NCBI GenBank assembly: GCA_963766195.1
Contig: CAVXYY010000001.1
Coordinates: 62,001 to 126,000, forward strand
Direction of reading: 5' to 3'
DNA: 64,000 nt
Source of the DNA: JAHEFT01 sp963766195
Lineage (GTDB): Bacteria; Pseudomonadota; Gammaproteobacteria; Xanthomonadales; SZUA-36
A program made the translations under genes and the position numbers. Below, in pieces: positions 53,501-61,239 of this stretch. Each line of letters starts with the position of its first letter. Position 1 is the stretch's first letter. The notes beneath the pieces were generated by a model. The model searched no databases and was not told the DNA's origin. It saw only the letters and a list, made by a program, of their open reading frames with translations.

Positions 53501-54386
53501 CAACATCAATGCAACCATCTACTTCGAAGACCTGTTTTCGCCGGTGATAGAACTCTCCCTGGAAGGCAAGTCGCTGACCATTATTGATGTGCCGGATCTG
53601 AATGTCATCGCGGATCCGGACCTGGTGTTGGGTTGGAGGAATGGCGCGCTGGAAATCGACGGCCGGGTGTTTATACCCAAAGCCCGCCTGGCTCCCAGCT
53701 ACATTCCCCAGGCCAGTGTCCGGCAAAGCGCGGATGTCGTGATTGTTTCCGGAACATTACCGGAACCCGAGGATGATTATTTGCGGGACAACCCGCTCAA
53801 GATCCGGGGTAGCGTGGAAATCGAGTTGGGCAAGCAAGCCCAGATCGACCTCGAAATGGCCAAAGTCAGCGTGTTCGGAACTACCCGGTTCACCTGGCAG
53901 GATGAACTCCTGCCAAAAGCGGATGGAAATTTTGACGTCAGGGGTGAAATCCAGGCATATGGCCAGTTTTTGAAGATAACCCAGGGCCGGATCGGTTTCC
54001 CGGATATACCTGCCGACAACCCCTATCTCAATATCCGGGCGGAGCGCGACATCTACGGCAATTCCCAGATTCAGAAAGCCGGCCTGATGGTCTCCGGAAC
54101 ACTGAAACGCCCGCTGATCGAACCCTATACCATACCGATGACGAACAAGGACCGGGCCCGGACACTCCTGGTCACTGGCAGTGATTTCAATTATGAACAG
54201 GGTGTGGGCGCAGTAGCCGTCGGTGCGTATGTTCTTCCACGCCTTTACATCAGTTACGGTATCGGAGTATTCGAGGATGGCAACGTGATCAGCGCCCGGT
54301 ATGACCTGGGTAAGCGATTTGGCATCAAGGCGACCTCAGGTCAAAACGACACCGGCGTGGACCTCAATTACACGATCGAGCGGTGA
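50562..54386 (+). CDS. tamB: Translocation and assembly module protein TamB (AsmA-like)
   Basis: 1274 residues. One N-terminal anchor (IMTILVAIPALLVSSVLLAWWWLL) is followed by AsmA-like repeats of amphipathic beta strands that build a long periplasmic groove. The DUF490/TamB C-terminal domain ends with ISYGIGVFEDGNVISARYDLGKRF and FGIKATSGQNDTGVDLNYTI. TamB spans the periplasm to TamA; family members are implicated in anterograde phospholipid transport. Length is within the usual range (about 1250-1400). Intact over 3.8 kb despite the frameshift noise nearby. Confidence 0.95.
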   Translation: MKRRTIMTILVAIPALLVSSVLLAWWWLLHTEPGARWVFDKAVAAGNVPVGVRNISGDLYSGLQLDGLHFEEAGTRADVEILRVAINLDLLPFALEVTTLQAENIRIQITPDSGTQPREKDPPGAFVMPFPLTFREVRISGLEYLDPSGEASFLISSIEGAGSLEEALVLDRLSISHQENRLDLSGRIAGAPPYPLALKFQSQGLVAVEGSLNGDLDSTELVLDLLEPQAHVSGTLGQLLGVPVWNLDVNSPSLQLPPGHPDPAAKLSLLQVQISGEWPQFNLDLAATLEIPGLEPAQLTVSGNGSLFDFTAQKLTLQGPELSVDATGTFSWEDTFSLDLNAVLERLEPGTWIPDWPQDHPVTGHIVIGWEGEDVAVNDFSLAVSGTSLVVNGHGIVAPESGLVDVALNWENFSWPIASTSPFLASREGSLEISGQPQDWQLAGTLDLQSGDFPPGRMQLTGTGDDESLNLTVQEGKVLGGTISSNVSWKWTGDQPFKAEVLARQVETGPLFPDYPGTLNTRLAFNGEVDPFRLAVEIQQLDGTIRAHPVTGQGGLTIEHGRVFADHLHLGSGTATLTLDGSLYEPGGIDFATRIDSLEQLSADYRGSLDAQGNISLNPASPRISVSMSGQDLDFGSVKIGQVETRRPSGSGLEDGSEFILSGLVIGQQDVEELTIGFAGDEPFQRIAVNARVDGADIALDLRGSVNDWADPAGSGWRGELSGLQMDYLGQFALTLEQPAPLEWTPSHFKLESTCLTGTDDARLCVASNWLEEDRLNISADLAGIPVGLIGMLFDTEFRFSQILNGTLDWSQSTTDGRRGTAQFEISPGAISLQDDDEILLETGAGRFGFEVDRGVLSKGDLDLDIPGTGDINVDFNIPDFSLGAYSLVRGKVRVDFHDLTALGPILPLFDSINGDLEIDVNLSGIILDPAFEGKASLTDGHFANKASGFAFSEINLTGDVDEMDRSRLTGTFRAGEGSGNINATIYFEDLFSPVIELSLEGKSLTIIDVPDLNVIADPDLVLGWRNGALEIDGRVFIPKARLAPSYIPQASVRQSADVVIVSGTLPEPEDDYLRDNPLKIRGSVEIELGKQAQIDLEMAKVSVFGTTRFTWQDELLPKADGNFDVRGEIQAYGQFLKITQGRIGFPDIPADNPYLNIRAERDIYGNSQIQKAGLMVSGTLKRPLIEPYTIPMTNKDRARTLLVTGSDFNYEQGVGAVAVGAYVLPRLYISYGIGVFEDGNVISARYDLGKRFGIKATSGQNDTGVDLNYTIER

Positions 54387-54455
54387 TTCAGGCAGGCATC
54401 AACACGAAATTCTGAATACAATAGGCGCCTGTCAACGTTTTACCGGAGCATGCCT

Positions 54456-54716
54456 GTGACCGACCAGGAAAAACACCAGTACTGCACGAATAAATTTATC
54501 GCGCTGGCCAACGAACTGAAGAAAGAGGAAATTGATCCTTCAATGGTTTCCGGCGCCTTGATGACCGCGGCCGGCGTTTATGCCACTTATGTTGCGGCCG
54601 GCAACGATGGTGCGCTGGAGGCGACCGGCGTTGATAAAGTCGTTGCGGTGTTTCGCCGGACGCTGGAACACCACCAGAAGTTAAAAAAGGCCCACCTGCT
54701 GAAGAAGAAATCCTGA
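54456..54716 (+). CDS. Small helical protein, DUF3144-like
   Basis: 86 residues from GTG 54456, chosen because GGAG lies 7 bases before it; ATG 54450 has almost no spacing to that site. The sequence YCTNKFIALANELKKEEID, then SMVSGALMTAAGVYATYVAAG, and a charged C-terminus (RTLEHHQKLKKAHLLKKKS) resembles the DUF3144 pattern of a helix with FI-LAN, an A-LM-AAA helix and a closing amphipathic helix. The match is from memory and imperfect. There is no signal peptide. It lies 69 bases after tamB and 21 before moaA, so it may be read with either. Confidence 0.6.
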   Translation: MTDQEKHQYCTNKFIALANELKKEEIDPSMVSGALMTAAGVYATYVAAGNDGALEATGVDKVVAVFRRTLEHHQKLKKAHLLKKKS

Positions 54717-54737
54717 CACCGGGAAATCGAACGCTCC

Positions 54738-55784
54738 ATGGACATGCGCTTACCCCTGAAATTCACCGAGGCAATCCCGTTGCAGGATCGTTTCCGGCGG
54801 ACCTTGCGGGAATTGCGCGTGTCGGTCATTGACCGCTGCAATTTTCGCTGCACCTACTGCATGCCCGCTGATTCACTCCAGGGCAAAGGGGTCTTTCTGC
54901 CCCTCGAAAAACTGCTCACGGATCACGAAATGGAGGATATGGTCCGGGCATTTGTTGATCTCGGCGTCAGGAAACTGCGGATCACCGGCGGAGAACCCCT
55001 GTTACGCCCCGGCCTGCCTGCACTGATCGAACACCTCTCTGCGATACCGGGTCTGGATGACATTGCGCTGACCACCAATGGCGTGTTGCTTCCGCGTCTT
55101 GCGCAGGACCTGCGCGATGCCGGGCTTGACCGGCTTACGGTCAGCCTGGATACCCTGGACCAGGAAGTCCTGGCGGTCATGAGCGGAGGGAAAGCACAAG
55201 CTGGAACAGATCCTGGAGGGAATAGAAGCCGCTGAGTCTGCGGGGTTTCGACAGCTGAAGATCAACACGGTCGTGCAAAAAGGCGTCAATGACCACACGA
55301 TCATGGATCTGGTCGAGCATTTCCGGGGAACCCCGCACCGTCTCCGGCTGATCGAGTTCATGGACGTAGGCAACAGCAATCACTGGAATCGCGATGACGT
55401 GGTCCCGAACGCCGACTGGGTTGAAATCATCAACCGGAAATGGCCCATCAAACCGGTGAAATCCGGAAAACCCGGCTGAAACGGCGCGGCGGTACAGGTA
55501 TGCTGGACGGCCAGGGTGAAATCGGCTTCATCAGTTCCATCACCCAGCCGTTCTGCGGCGGGTGCACCCGGGCCAGGGTTACTGCCGACGGAATTTTCTA
55601 CACCTGCCTGTTTTCAGACAAGGGCACCAACCTGATGCCACTGATCCGGCACGGCACGGAACCCGGCGAATTGGGCCGGAAAATTGCTTCCATCTGGACC
55701 GAACGCAAAGACCGCTACAGTGAAGAGCGCGGCCTTCCCGGTCATGACCGGGAAAAAGTCGAAATGTACCGGCTGGGGGGATGA
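54738..55784 (+). CDS. moaA: GTP 3',8-cyclase MoaA (three frameshifts)
   Basis: Radical SAM enzyme for the first step of molybdopterin synthesis. Piece 1 has the SAM cluster motif VIDRCNFRCTYCMPADS and RITGGEPLLRPGL. An extra base near 55188-55195 leads to piece 2 (HKLEQILEGIEAAE, LKINTVVQKGVND, RLIEFMDVGN). An extra C at 55471-55473 leads to a short piece 3 (AETARRYRYA). An extra G near 55505 leads to piece 4 with the second cluster Cys in SITQPFCGGCTRARVTADG and FYTCLFSDKGTNL. All conserved elements are present, so the gene is probably intact in the organism. Reconstructed length is about 345, normal. moaD follows within 5 bases. Confidence 0.88.
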
Positions 55785-55788
55785 ACCG

Positions 55789-56029
55789 GTGAAAATCCGC
55801 GTCAGGTATTTTGCCGCATTTCGCGAAGCCGCCGGCATCGGGTCTGAAGACCTCGACTCGCAGTCCCTTTCCCCGGCCGAACTTTTCCGGGAGTGCTCAC
55901 AACGCCATCACGGCCTGCAAAAATATTCCTCGTCCCTGGTTGCGATCAATGACGAAATGGCAGGCTGGGACGCTCGGCTCAATCGAAAACGACGAGGTCC
56001 TTTTCTTTCCACCGGTGGCAGGCGGTTGA
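55789..56029 (+). CDS. moaD: Molybdopterin synthase sulfur-carrier subunit MoaD (one frameshift)
   Basis: Ubiquitin-fold protein whose C-terminal Gly-Gly is thiocarboxylated. GTG at 55789 starts VKIRVRYFAAFREAAGI, then LVAINDEMAGWDARL. After an extra A near 55981 the expected ending ENDEVLFFPPVAGG appears in the next frame and stops at 56027-56029. Without the correction, the raw frame fuses MoaD to MoaE as one 258-codon ORF, a false fusion. The stop overlaps the moaE start as TTGA. Confidence 0.88.
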
Positions 56030-56460
56030 GCGCGTTTGAAATCACCGGCGAGGCCATAAACCTGCTGACTTTCCGTGAACGCTTGCTGGACCGTTCCTGC
56101 GGTGCTTACGTGCAATTCGACGGTTGGGTACGCGACCACAACGAGGGTCAGAAGGTGTTACGGCTCGAATACGAAGTCTACGAACCGCTGGCCATCAAAG
56201 AAGGGGAAAAGATCATTGAAGAAGCAATGATCCGGTTTGGCGTCAGCAATGCCCGGGCCATCCACCGCAGTGGACTGATGGAGCTGACGGAAGTCGCTGT
56301 CGTGGTCGGAGTTTCATCGCACCATCGCAGCGAGGCATTCGACGCCTGCCGCTACATCATTGACCAGGCCAAGGTCAGGCTGCCGATCTGGAAAAAAGAG
56401 TATTACGAAAGCGGTCACGCCGAATGGGTGAACTGCCAGCGATGTGCGCATTCGGGCTGA
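56026..56460 (+). CDS. moaE: Molybdopterin synthase catalytic subunit MoaE
   Basis: 144 residues. From TTG 56026: SAFEITGEAINLLTFRERLL, then AYVQFDGWVRDHNEGQKVLRLEYEVYEPLA. The conserved RSGLMELTEVAVVVGVSSHHRSEAFDACRYIIDQ and the active-site Lys region VRLPIWKKEYYESG follow. With MoaD it transfers two sulfurs to cyclic pyranopterin monophosphate. The TTG start overlaps the moaD TGA, a coupled arrangement. The C-terminus ends in Cys-containing NCQRCAHSG. Confidence 0.92.
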   Translation: MSAFEITGEAINLLTFRERLLDRSCGAYVQFDGWVRDHNEGQKVLRLEYEVYEPLAIKEGEKIIEEAMIRFGVSNARAIHRSGLMELTEVAVVVGVSSHHRSEAFDACRYIIDQAKVRLPIWKKEYYESGHAEWVNCQRCAHSG

Positions 56461-56495
56461 GGAATCTCACCACGCCCAGCAAATCTTTCGGAGTT

Positions 56496-56546
56496 GGTCG
56501 CGAGCATGGCTCGCTCTTACGTTAGAGCGGCCCATGGCCGCGAACC
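56496..56546. repeat. REP-type inverted palindrome pair (BIME-like)
   Basis: Two hairpins side by side: GCGAGC-ATG-GCTCGC (56500-56514) and GCGGCC-CAT-GGCCGC (56527-56541), separated by a stretch that itself pairs (GCTCT/AGAGC). They are bracketed by GGTCGCG and CGCGAACC. The layout and the AGAGCGGCC-CATGGCCGCGAA text resemble REP elements of Pseudomonas and Xanthomonas relatives. It lies between convergent moaE and moaC. No RAYT transposase is in the window. Confidence 0.7.
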
Positions 56547-56561
56547 TCTCGTTCGCCGGAT

Positions 56562-57068
56562 TCACAACCCGGCGAGGATGGATTCGACCTCGGCCGGAAG
56601 TCCTTCCGGATGGGTCCAGACCCCGCTTTTACCCCCTGATTTATAAATCAACCGTTGGTTGGTGATTTTCAGCGCCGGGTTCACCGGCTTGGTCAAATCC
56701 CAGATCGTCAGCAGCGCGATGGACAGGCCGGTCAGGGCCTCCATTTCCACCCCGGTTTTTTCGGCGATCTCGGCCACGCAGAAAACCTCCACCGAGAAAT
56801 CTTCCGGCCGCGGGACGGAATGGACCATTACCCGGTTCAGGGCAATGGGATGACACAGGGGAATCAGTGACGGGGTGCGTTTCGCCGCCTGGATACCGGC
56901 GATTTCAGCCATCGCCAGCGGGTCGCCTTTTGGCAGGCTTCCGTCGATCAGGAGTTGAAAAGCTTTCTGACCGAGCAGGATTTTGCCACCTGCAATGGCG
57001 ACACGGCGCGTCGTTCTTTTTCCCGAAACATCGGCCATCGACCAGTTTGTTCTGCTGCCAGGTTCCAT
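56562..57068 (-). CDS. moaC: Cyclic pyranopterin monophosphate synthase MoaC
   Basis: Converts the MoaA product to cyclic pyranopterin monophosphate. The enzyme shows MADVSGKRTTRRVAIAGGKI, PKGDPLAMAEIAGIQAAKRT and SLIPLCHPIALNRVMVHSV. It also shows the active-site EKTGVEMEALTGLSIALLTIWD and IYKSGGKSGVWTHPEG. The start could be ATG 57068 (MEPGSRTNWSMADVS, about 168 residues) or ATG 57038; I take the longer, which matches MoaC N-termini. It is on the opposite strand to moaADE, so the pathway genes are split into convergent units. Confidence 0.92.
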   Translation of the reverse strand: MEPGSRTNWSMADVSGKRTTRRVAIAGGKILLGQKAFQLLIDGSLPKGDPLAMAEIAGIQAAKRTPSLIPLCHPIALNRVMVHSVPRPEDFSVEVFCVAEIAEKTGVEMEALTGLSIALLTIWDLTKPVNPALKITNQRLIYKSGGKSGVWTHPEGLPAEVESILAGL

Positions 57069-57101
57069 ACTTCGACTCACCGGAGGAAGGACATCATTAA
57101 A

Positions 57102-59165
57102 TCAGAAACCATATCGGAGGGACACGCCGGCGTAGGCATTTCTCATCGGCGCCGGTTCGTAGTAGCGTCCAAAAGATGCATTCAGGCGGATATTGTCCAT
57201 GTATTCCTTGTCGAACAGGTTGTTCACACCGATAAATGGCTCAAATACCCACTGGCCGCCGGTCCACCGATAACCGGCCCGCAAGCTGGAGACGATGTAG
57301 GGCTCGGTTTCCACTTCGTTTGCGTTGTCTGCATAAAACCGGCCCACGTACAGCAGATCCCAGCCGGCAAACAATCCGGAAGGGTGCGACCAGGACAGGT
57401 CCAGGTTGACCAGTTGCTCCGGAATCCCGGGAATACGGTTGCCGTCATACACGGCGCCGCCGGGGCCGTGAAACTCGTCAAATTTGAAATCCGACCAGGT
57501 ATACGTCGCGGTGCCGGTCAGACCGGTGAGCAGTTCGGCCGATACCGAGGCTTCCAGGCCGTCATGGGTTGACTTACCGGCATTCTGAAAAAAGGACTGG
57601 CCTGAACCTTCCAGTTCATAAGGCACGATTTCATCCCGGACAGCGATGTGGAACAGCGCCAATTCATACCGCAGACGCCCTGTCTGCAGTCCCTTGATCC
57701 CGATTTCATAATTGGTCGCGGTCTGGGAGTCGAGATTCCGGTTGAAGCCGGTCGGACCCTCGGGATTGGCCAACTCGGTGGTTGCCGGAGGGTCAAAAGA
57801 GCTGGAGATATTTCCATAGAGGTTTACCGCCTCCCCCGCGGCCCAGTTTACCCCTGCCATCGGGCTGAAATTATGGAAACTGCGTTGACCGGAACCCTCT
57901 CCGCCGGTCCGGTCACCCACCTTGTAGTCAACCGTGTCATAGCGGCCGCCAAGGGTCAGGGATGAACTTGCGGTCAGCTCCAGCACATCCTGCAGGTAGA
58001 AGCCGGTTGTCGTCACGTCTTCATCCTGGTTGGTGGTCAAGTCTCCGCTCACTCCCCCGTTATTGACGAAACGTTTGCGATGGTCGCGCAAAGCGTCGTA
58101 GTCCACCCCGATAACAACCTGGTTGCCGTGCGATCCCAGGTTACTGTTCCAGGTGTAATTCCCGCCCAGGCCCCAGAATTTGCGCGACAGGTCAATGACG
58201 CCACCCTGCCCGTTGCTGTTTATATCATAAGGCTGGAAGCTGTCGAACTGCCGCCTGACGTAATAATTTCTCAGCATCAATTCCTGGCCGTTGCCGATCG
58301 CCTTGCGAAAAGCCAGTCCCAGCGACTGTTGGTCCAGTGATTCGCCGGCATTGAACAGCAGGTTGCGCGGAGCCGCCTGCCGGCGATCCTGTTCCACCTC
58401 CCTGGCAGTCAGCGCCCCGGGATCATCTGCGAGGGGTGAATTTACGGCGTTGAACACCACCGTGAGCCGGGTGCTTTCATCAAATGAGTAACGGAACTTG
58501 CTGTTGAGCAGACGGCTTTTGTAGTTTGCATGATCCCGGTAACCATCCAGGCTTGTGTCCGAGTAATTCGCCAGGCCGTTCAGGTTTCCGAACTGCCCTC
58601 CGGCCTTGACCTGGGCCTGCCGAAAGTCGTAACTACCCAGGTTCAGCCGCCCGGAAATGAAAGGGGTTTCAGGGCCATCCTCGGTAATGATGTCAATGAC
58701 ACCGCCGGATGCGGAGCCGTAGACTGCTGAAAAGGGTCCGCGAATGACCTGGATTTGCTCAACCGAACCAAGGTCGATCGAATCCACGCTGCCCTGGCCG
58801 TCCGGCAATGTCAGCGGAATGTCGTCGGCAAATATCCGGATACCGCGAATTCCGAAATTGGCGCGTGCGCCAAACCCGCGTATCGCGATGCGAAGGTCCT
58901 GCGCGAAGTTGTAGCGGTTCTGAAAGAACAGCCCGGGAACGGCCACCAGGCTCTCGTCCAGGCCGAGTTGCTGGCGGGCCTGTTGAACGTCCTCGCGACC
59001 CACGACGCCTGCAGCAAACGGTAAATCCTGGATATCGGTCGGAATGGGCGTGGCGGTAACCACGATTTCTTCAAGGACCGCCGGACCGGTTTCGTTGGCC
59101 ACGTCAGCGAAGGCAGGAACCCCCAGGAAAGACAAAAAAATAGAGAATCCCGGGACCGTTTTCAT
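57102..59165 (-). CDS. TonB-dependent outer-membrane receptor
   Basis: 687 residues from ATG 59163-59165. Sec signal (MKTVPGFSIFLSFLGVPAFA), TonB-box-like LEEIVVTATPIP, and a plug domain (VPGLFFQNRYNFAQDLRIAIRGFG, then IRGPFSAVYGSASGGVIDIITEDG). A 22-strand barrel ends with the aromatic C-terminal strand AYAGVSLRYGF. It resembles ferric-siderophore receptors of the FecA/Fiu type; the RIAIRGFGARANFGIRGIRIF plug text is also typical. The ligand is unknown and no siderophore genes are nearby. The open frame extends to 59276 in the divergent gene; the chosen ATG gives the signal peptide directly. Confidence 0.9.
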   Translation of the reverse strand: MKTVPGFSIFLSFLGVPAFADVANETGPAVLEEIVVTATPIPTDIQDLPFAAGVVGREDVQQARQQLGLDESLVAVPGLFFQNRYNFAQDLRIAIRGFGARANFGIRGIRIFADDIPLTLPDGQGSVDSIDLGSVEQIQVIRGPFSAVYGSASGGVIDIITEDGPETPFISGRLNLGSYDFRQAQVKAGGQFGNLNGLANYSDTSLDGYRDHANYKSRLLNSKFRYSFDESTRLTVVFNAVNSPLADDPGALTAREVEQDRRQAAPRNLLFNAGESLDQQSLGLAFRKAIGNGQELMLRNYYVRRQFDSFQPYDINSNGQGGVIDLSRKFWGLGGNYTWNSNLGSHGNQVVIGVDYDALRDHRKRFVNNGGVSGDLTTNQDEDVTTTGFYLQDVLELTASSSLTLGGRYDTVDYKVGDRTGGEGSGQRSFHNFSPMAGVNWAAGEAVNLYGNISSSFDPPATTELANPEGPTGFNRNLDSQTATNYEIGIKGLQTGRLRYELALFHIAVRDEIVPYELEGSGQSFFQNAGKSTHDGLEASVSAELLTGLTGTATYTWSDFKFDEFHGPGGAVYDGNRIPGIPEQLVNLDLSWSHPSGLFAGWDLLYVGRFYADNANEVETEPYIVSSLRAGYRWTGGQWVFEPFIGVNNLFDKEYMDNIRLNASFGRYYEPAPMRNAYAGVSLRYGF

Positions 59166-59166
59166 T

Positions 59167-60094
59167 ATGCTCGGCTTCATGATAGTAGAGCATGCTAACG
59201 ACTTCATCCGCGCACTGGAAGAAAACAATTTTCCGGCCGACTCGCCGTGCGTTCCCAAGGGCGTCCTGATGGTCAAACCCGATGAATTTTACGTTGGCAA
59301 AGAGACCGCGCTCGACAACCATTACATGGACCTGACCAGCGCCGCCGATCCCGACCGCGCCATCCGCCAGTTTCTCGGCCTGGTGCGGCTGATCAGAAAA
59401 TGCGGCACCGAAGTCCTGGTGTTTCCGGGCGACCGCCGGACCCCTGACGACGTGTTTCCCAACAATGTATTCGCGACGGTTCCAGGGCGCCTGGTGATCG
59501 GCAATATGCGCTACCCGATCCGGAAACTCGAGGCTGAGCGGACTGATATCCCGGCTTATTTCGCCGAACGCGGCTACCGGATCATCGATCTGCGGACCAA
59601 GAACTGCGTGGCCGAACTGACCGGGGTATTGATCATGGACCGGGCCCGGCGGATTGGATTCTGCGGCATCAGCGAACGGGTTGACCGTGCGGGCGCGGCT
59701 GCCATGCACGAGGCGTTCGGGTTGAGGCTGACCTACTGCTTCAACCTCACGCCCGACGAGTACCACACCAACGTGGTGTTCTCGGTACTCGCCGCCAGGG
59801 CATGCGTGCTGTACCCGGACGCCTGCGCGGAACCCGGCAGCGCCCGCCGCGATCGAAGCCGCGTTTCCCGGCCGGACCCTGTTGCTGGACAAGTTTGAAA
59901 AAGACCATTTTGTCGGTAACTGCATTTCGCTCAACGACCGGGACCTGTTCATGAGCCAGGTGGCCGCGGACGCGTTGCGCCCGGCCAACCTGGCCAAACT
60001 GGAATCGTGGGGTTTCCGGATTCACTCGACGGAACTCGATGAACTTGAAAAGGCCGGTGGCAGCCTGCGCTGCATGGTGGCCAAGATATTCTGA
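59167..60094 (+). CDS. Arginine-deiminase-superfamily hydrolase (CtlX/DDAH-like, one frameshift)
   Basis: Guanidino-group-modifying enzyme fold. VLMVKPDEFYVGKETALDNHYM opens the first propeller blade. GDRRTPDDVFPNNVFATVPG holds the substrate Asp/Asn. The catalytic His is in PDEYHTNVVFSVLAARACVL. After an extra C in CCC at 59833-59835 the frame continues as EAAFPGRTLLLDKFEKDHFVGNCIS and ends with the catalytic Cys in AGGSLRCMVAKIF. Citrulline hydrolase (CtlX) or dimethylargininase are the nearest functions I can name; the substrate is not determined. The reconstructed length is about 308. The start abuts that of the divergent receptor gene with one base between, so ATG 59179 or a later start is possible. 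Confidence 0.83.
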
Positions 60095-60137
60095 CCGGCG
60101 AGAGGCCGGAACCCGGCCCCTTGTAACCCTTCAGTAC

Positions 60138-61239
60138 CTAAGAGAAAGCCTGCTCGAGGTCGGCGCACAGATCCCAGTACGACTCGATTCCCACGCTGAG
60201 GCGCAACAGCGAAGGCGGCAGATGCTCCTGCCCGGGCACGGCTGCCCTGCGTTCCATCGTCGATTCGACCGAACCCAGGCTGGTGGCGTGACGGATCAAT
60301 TTCACGTTCCTGCAAACCGAGTCGGCCGCTTCGGCGCCGCCGGCCACGTCGAATGAAATGATCGTGCCATAGCCATCCAGTTGAGCCGCAGCCAGCGCAT
60401 GCGTGGGGTGCGATTCAAGCCCGGGATAGCGGACCAGCTCCACTGACTCGTGTGACAGCCAGCCAGTTTGCCAGGCGACCGGCCGTTTCCTGGGCTCTTT
60501 CCAGCCGCAAGGCCATGGTGCGTAGACCACGTACCGCCAGGAACGCCTCCAGCACTCCCGGGGTTGCTCCGCTCACAGTGCGCGATTTCCTGATACGTGC
60601 GAGTAAATCGGGCCGGTTGGTGACCAGCACACCGGCCAGCAGGTCGGAATGCCCGCCGATGAACTTCGTCGCAGAGTGCATGCTGATATCCGCGCCCATT
60701 TCCAGGGGTCGCTGGTTCAGCGAAGTAGCGAACGTGTTGTCCACCACGAGGATCGCCCCGTCTTTCCGGGGCGCCGAGCATATCGCGTGGAGGTCCGCTA
60801 CCGTCAGCAAGGGATTGGACGGGGACTCCAGCCACAACAGGTCTGAATCCCGGGCCGCGGCAATCCACGCACCGGTGTCTTCGACCGCCAGCCTGTCCAC
60901 CTGCCATATCCCCTTCCTTTGACCTGACTTGGCCAGTTCGGAGACGCCGTGATAGCAATCACCAGGCAGGACGACCCGCGCCCCCGAGCTCAGCTGATCA
61001 AATACCGCCGCAACCGCGGCCATGCCGGATGAATATGAAATCGCTTCTCCGCCTTCCAGGCCGCCAATAATCTCCTCCAGCGCCTCCCAGCCCGGTGATC
61101 CGCTGTCCCGCGTGTATACCCGCTTTCCGCCCAGGTCAAAGTTCGACGCCGGCACGATCGGGACATTCAGCGATGCGCCCGGATCTTTGGGTCGTCCGGC
61201 GGCAACCAGCCAGGATTGTAATGAAAGCTTCGACATCAT
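60138..61239 (-). CDS. Cys/Met-metabolism PLP enzyme (cystathionine gamma-synthase/lyase family, one frameshift)
   Basis: Fold-type I PLP enzyme of the gamma family. Piece 1 (from 61239) reads SLQSWLVAAGRPKD, RVYTRDSGSPGWEALEEII, GGEAISYSSGMAAVAAVFD and LWLESPSNPLL, with the Schiff-base Lys in SMHSATKFIGGHSDLLAG. After an extra G near 60459-60465 it continues as LSHESVELVRYPGLESHP, then ATSLGSVESTMERRA and LLRLSVGIESYWDLCADLEQAF. The reconstructed length of about 366 is on the short side. Cystathionine gamma-synthase, beta-lyase or a related lyase are all possible. The start overlaps the tag stop as ATGATG. Confidence 0.85.

Noticed and set aside
55684..56460. MoaD-MoaE fusion protein of 258 codons
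   Set aside because: The fusion exists only because of one extra base near 55981; the correct MoaD ending VAGG and stop are present in the adjacent frame, overlapping the moaE start.
60095..60109. CCGGC/GCCGG hairpin between the CtlX-like and PLP genes
   Set aside because: Only 5 bp with no T run; too weak to call a terminator.
11757..60465. Genome-wide programmed +1 frameshifting
   Set aside because: Sites share no slippery sequence or stop-codon context, occur in housekeeping genes that are not frameshifted in other bacteria, and one (ubiK) goes the other way; read error is simpler.
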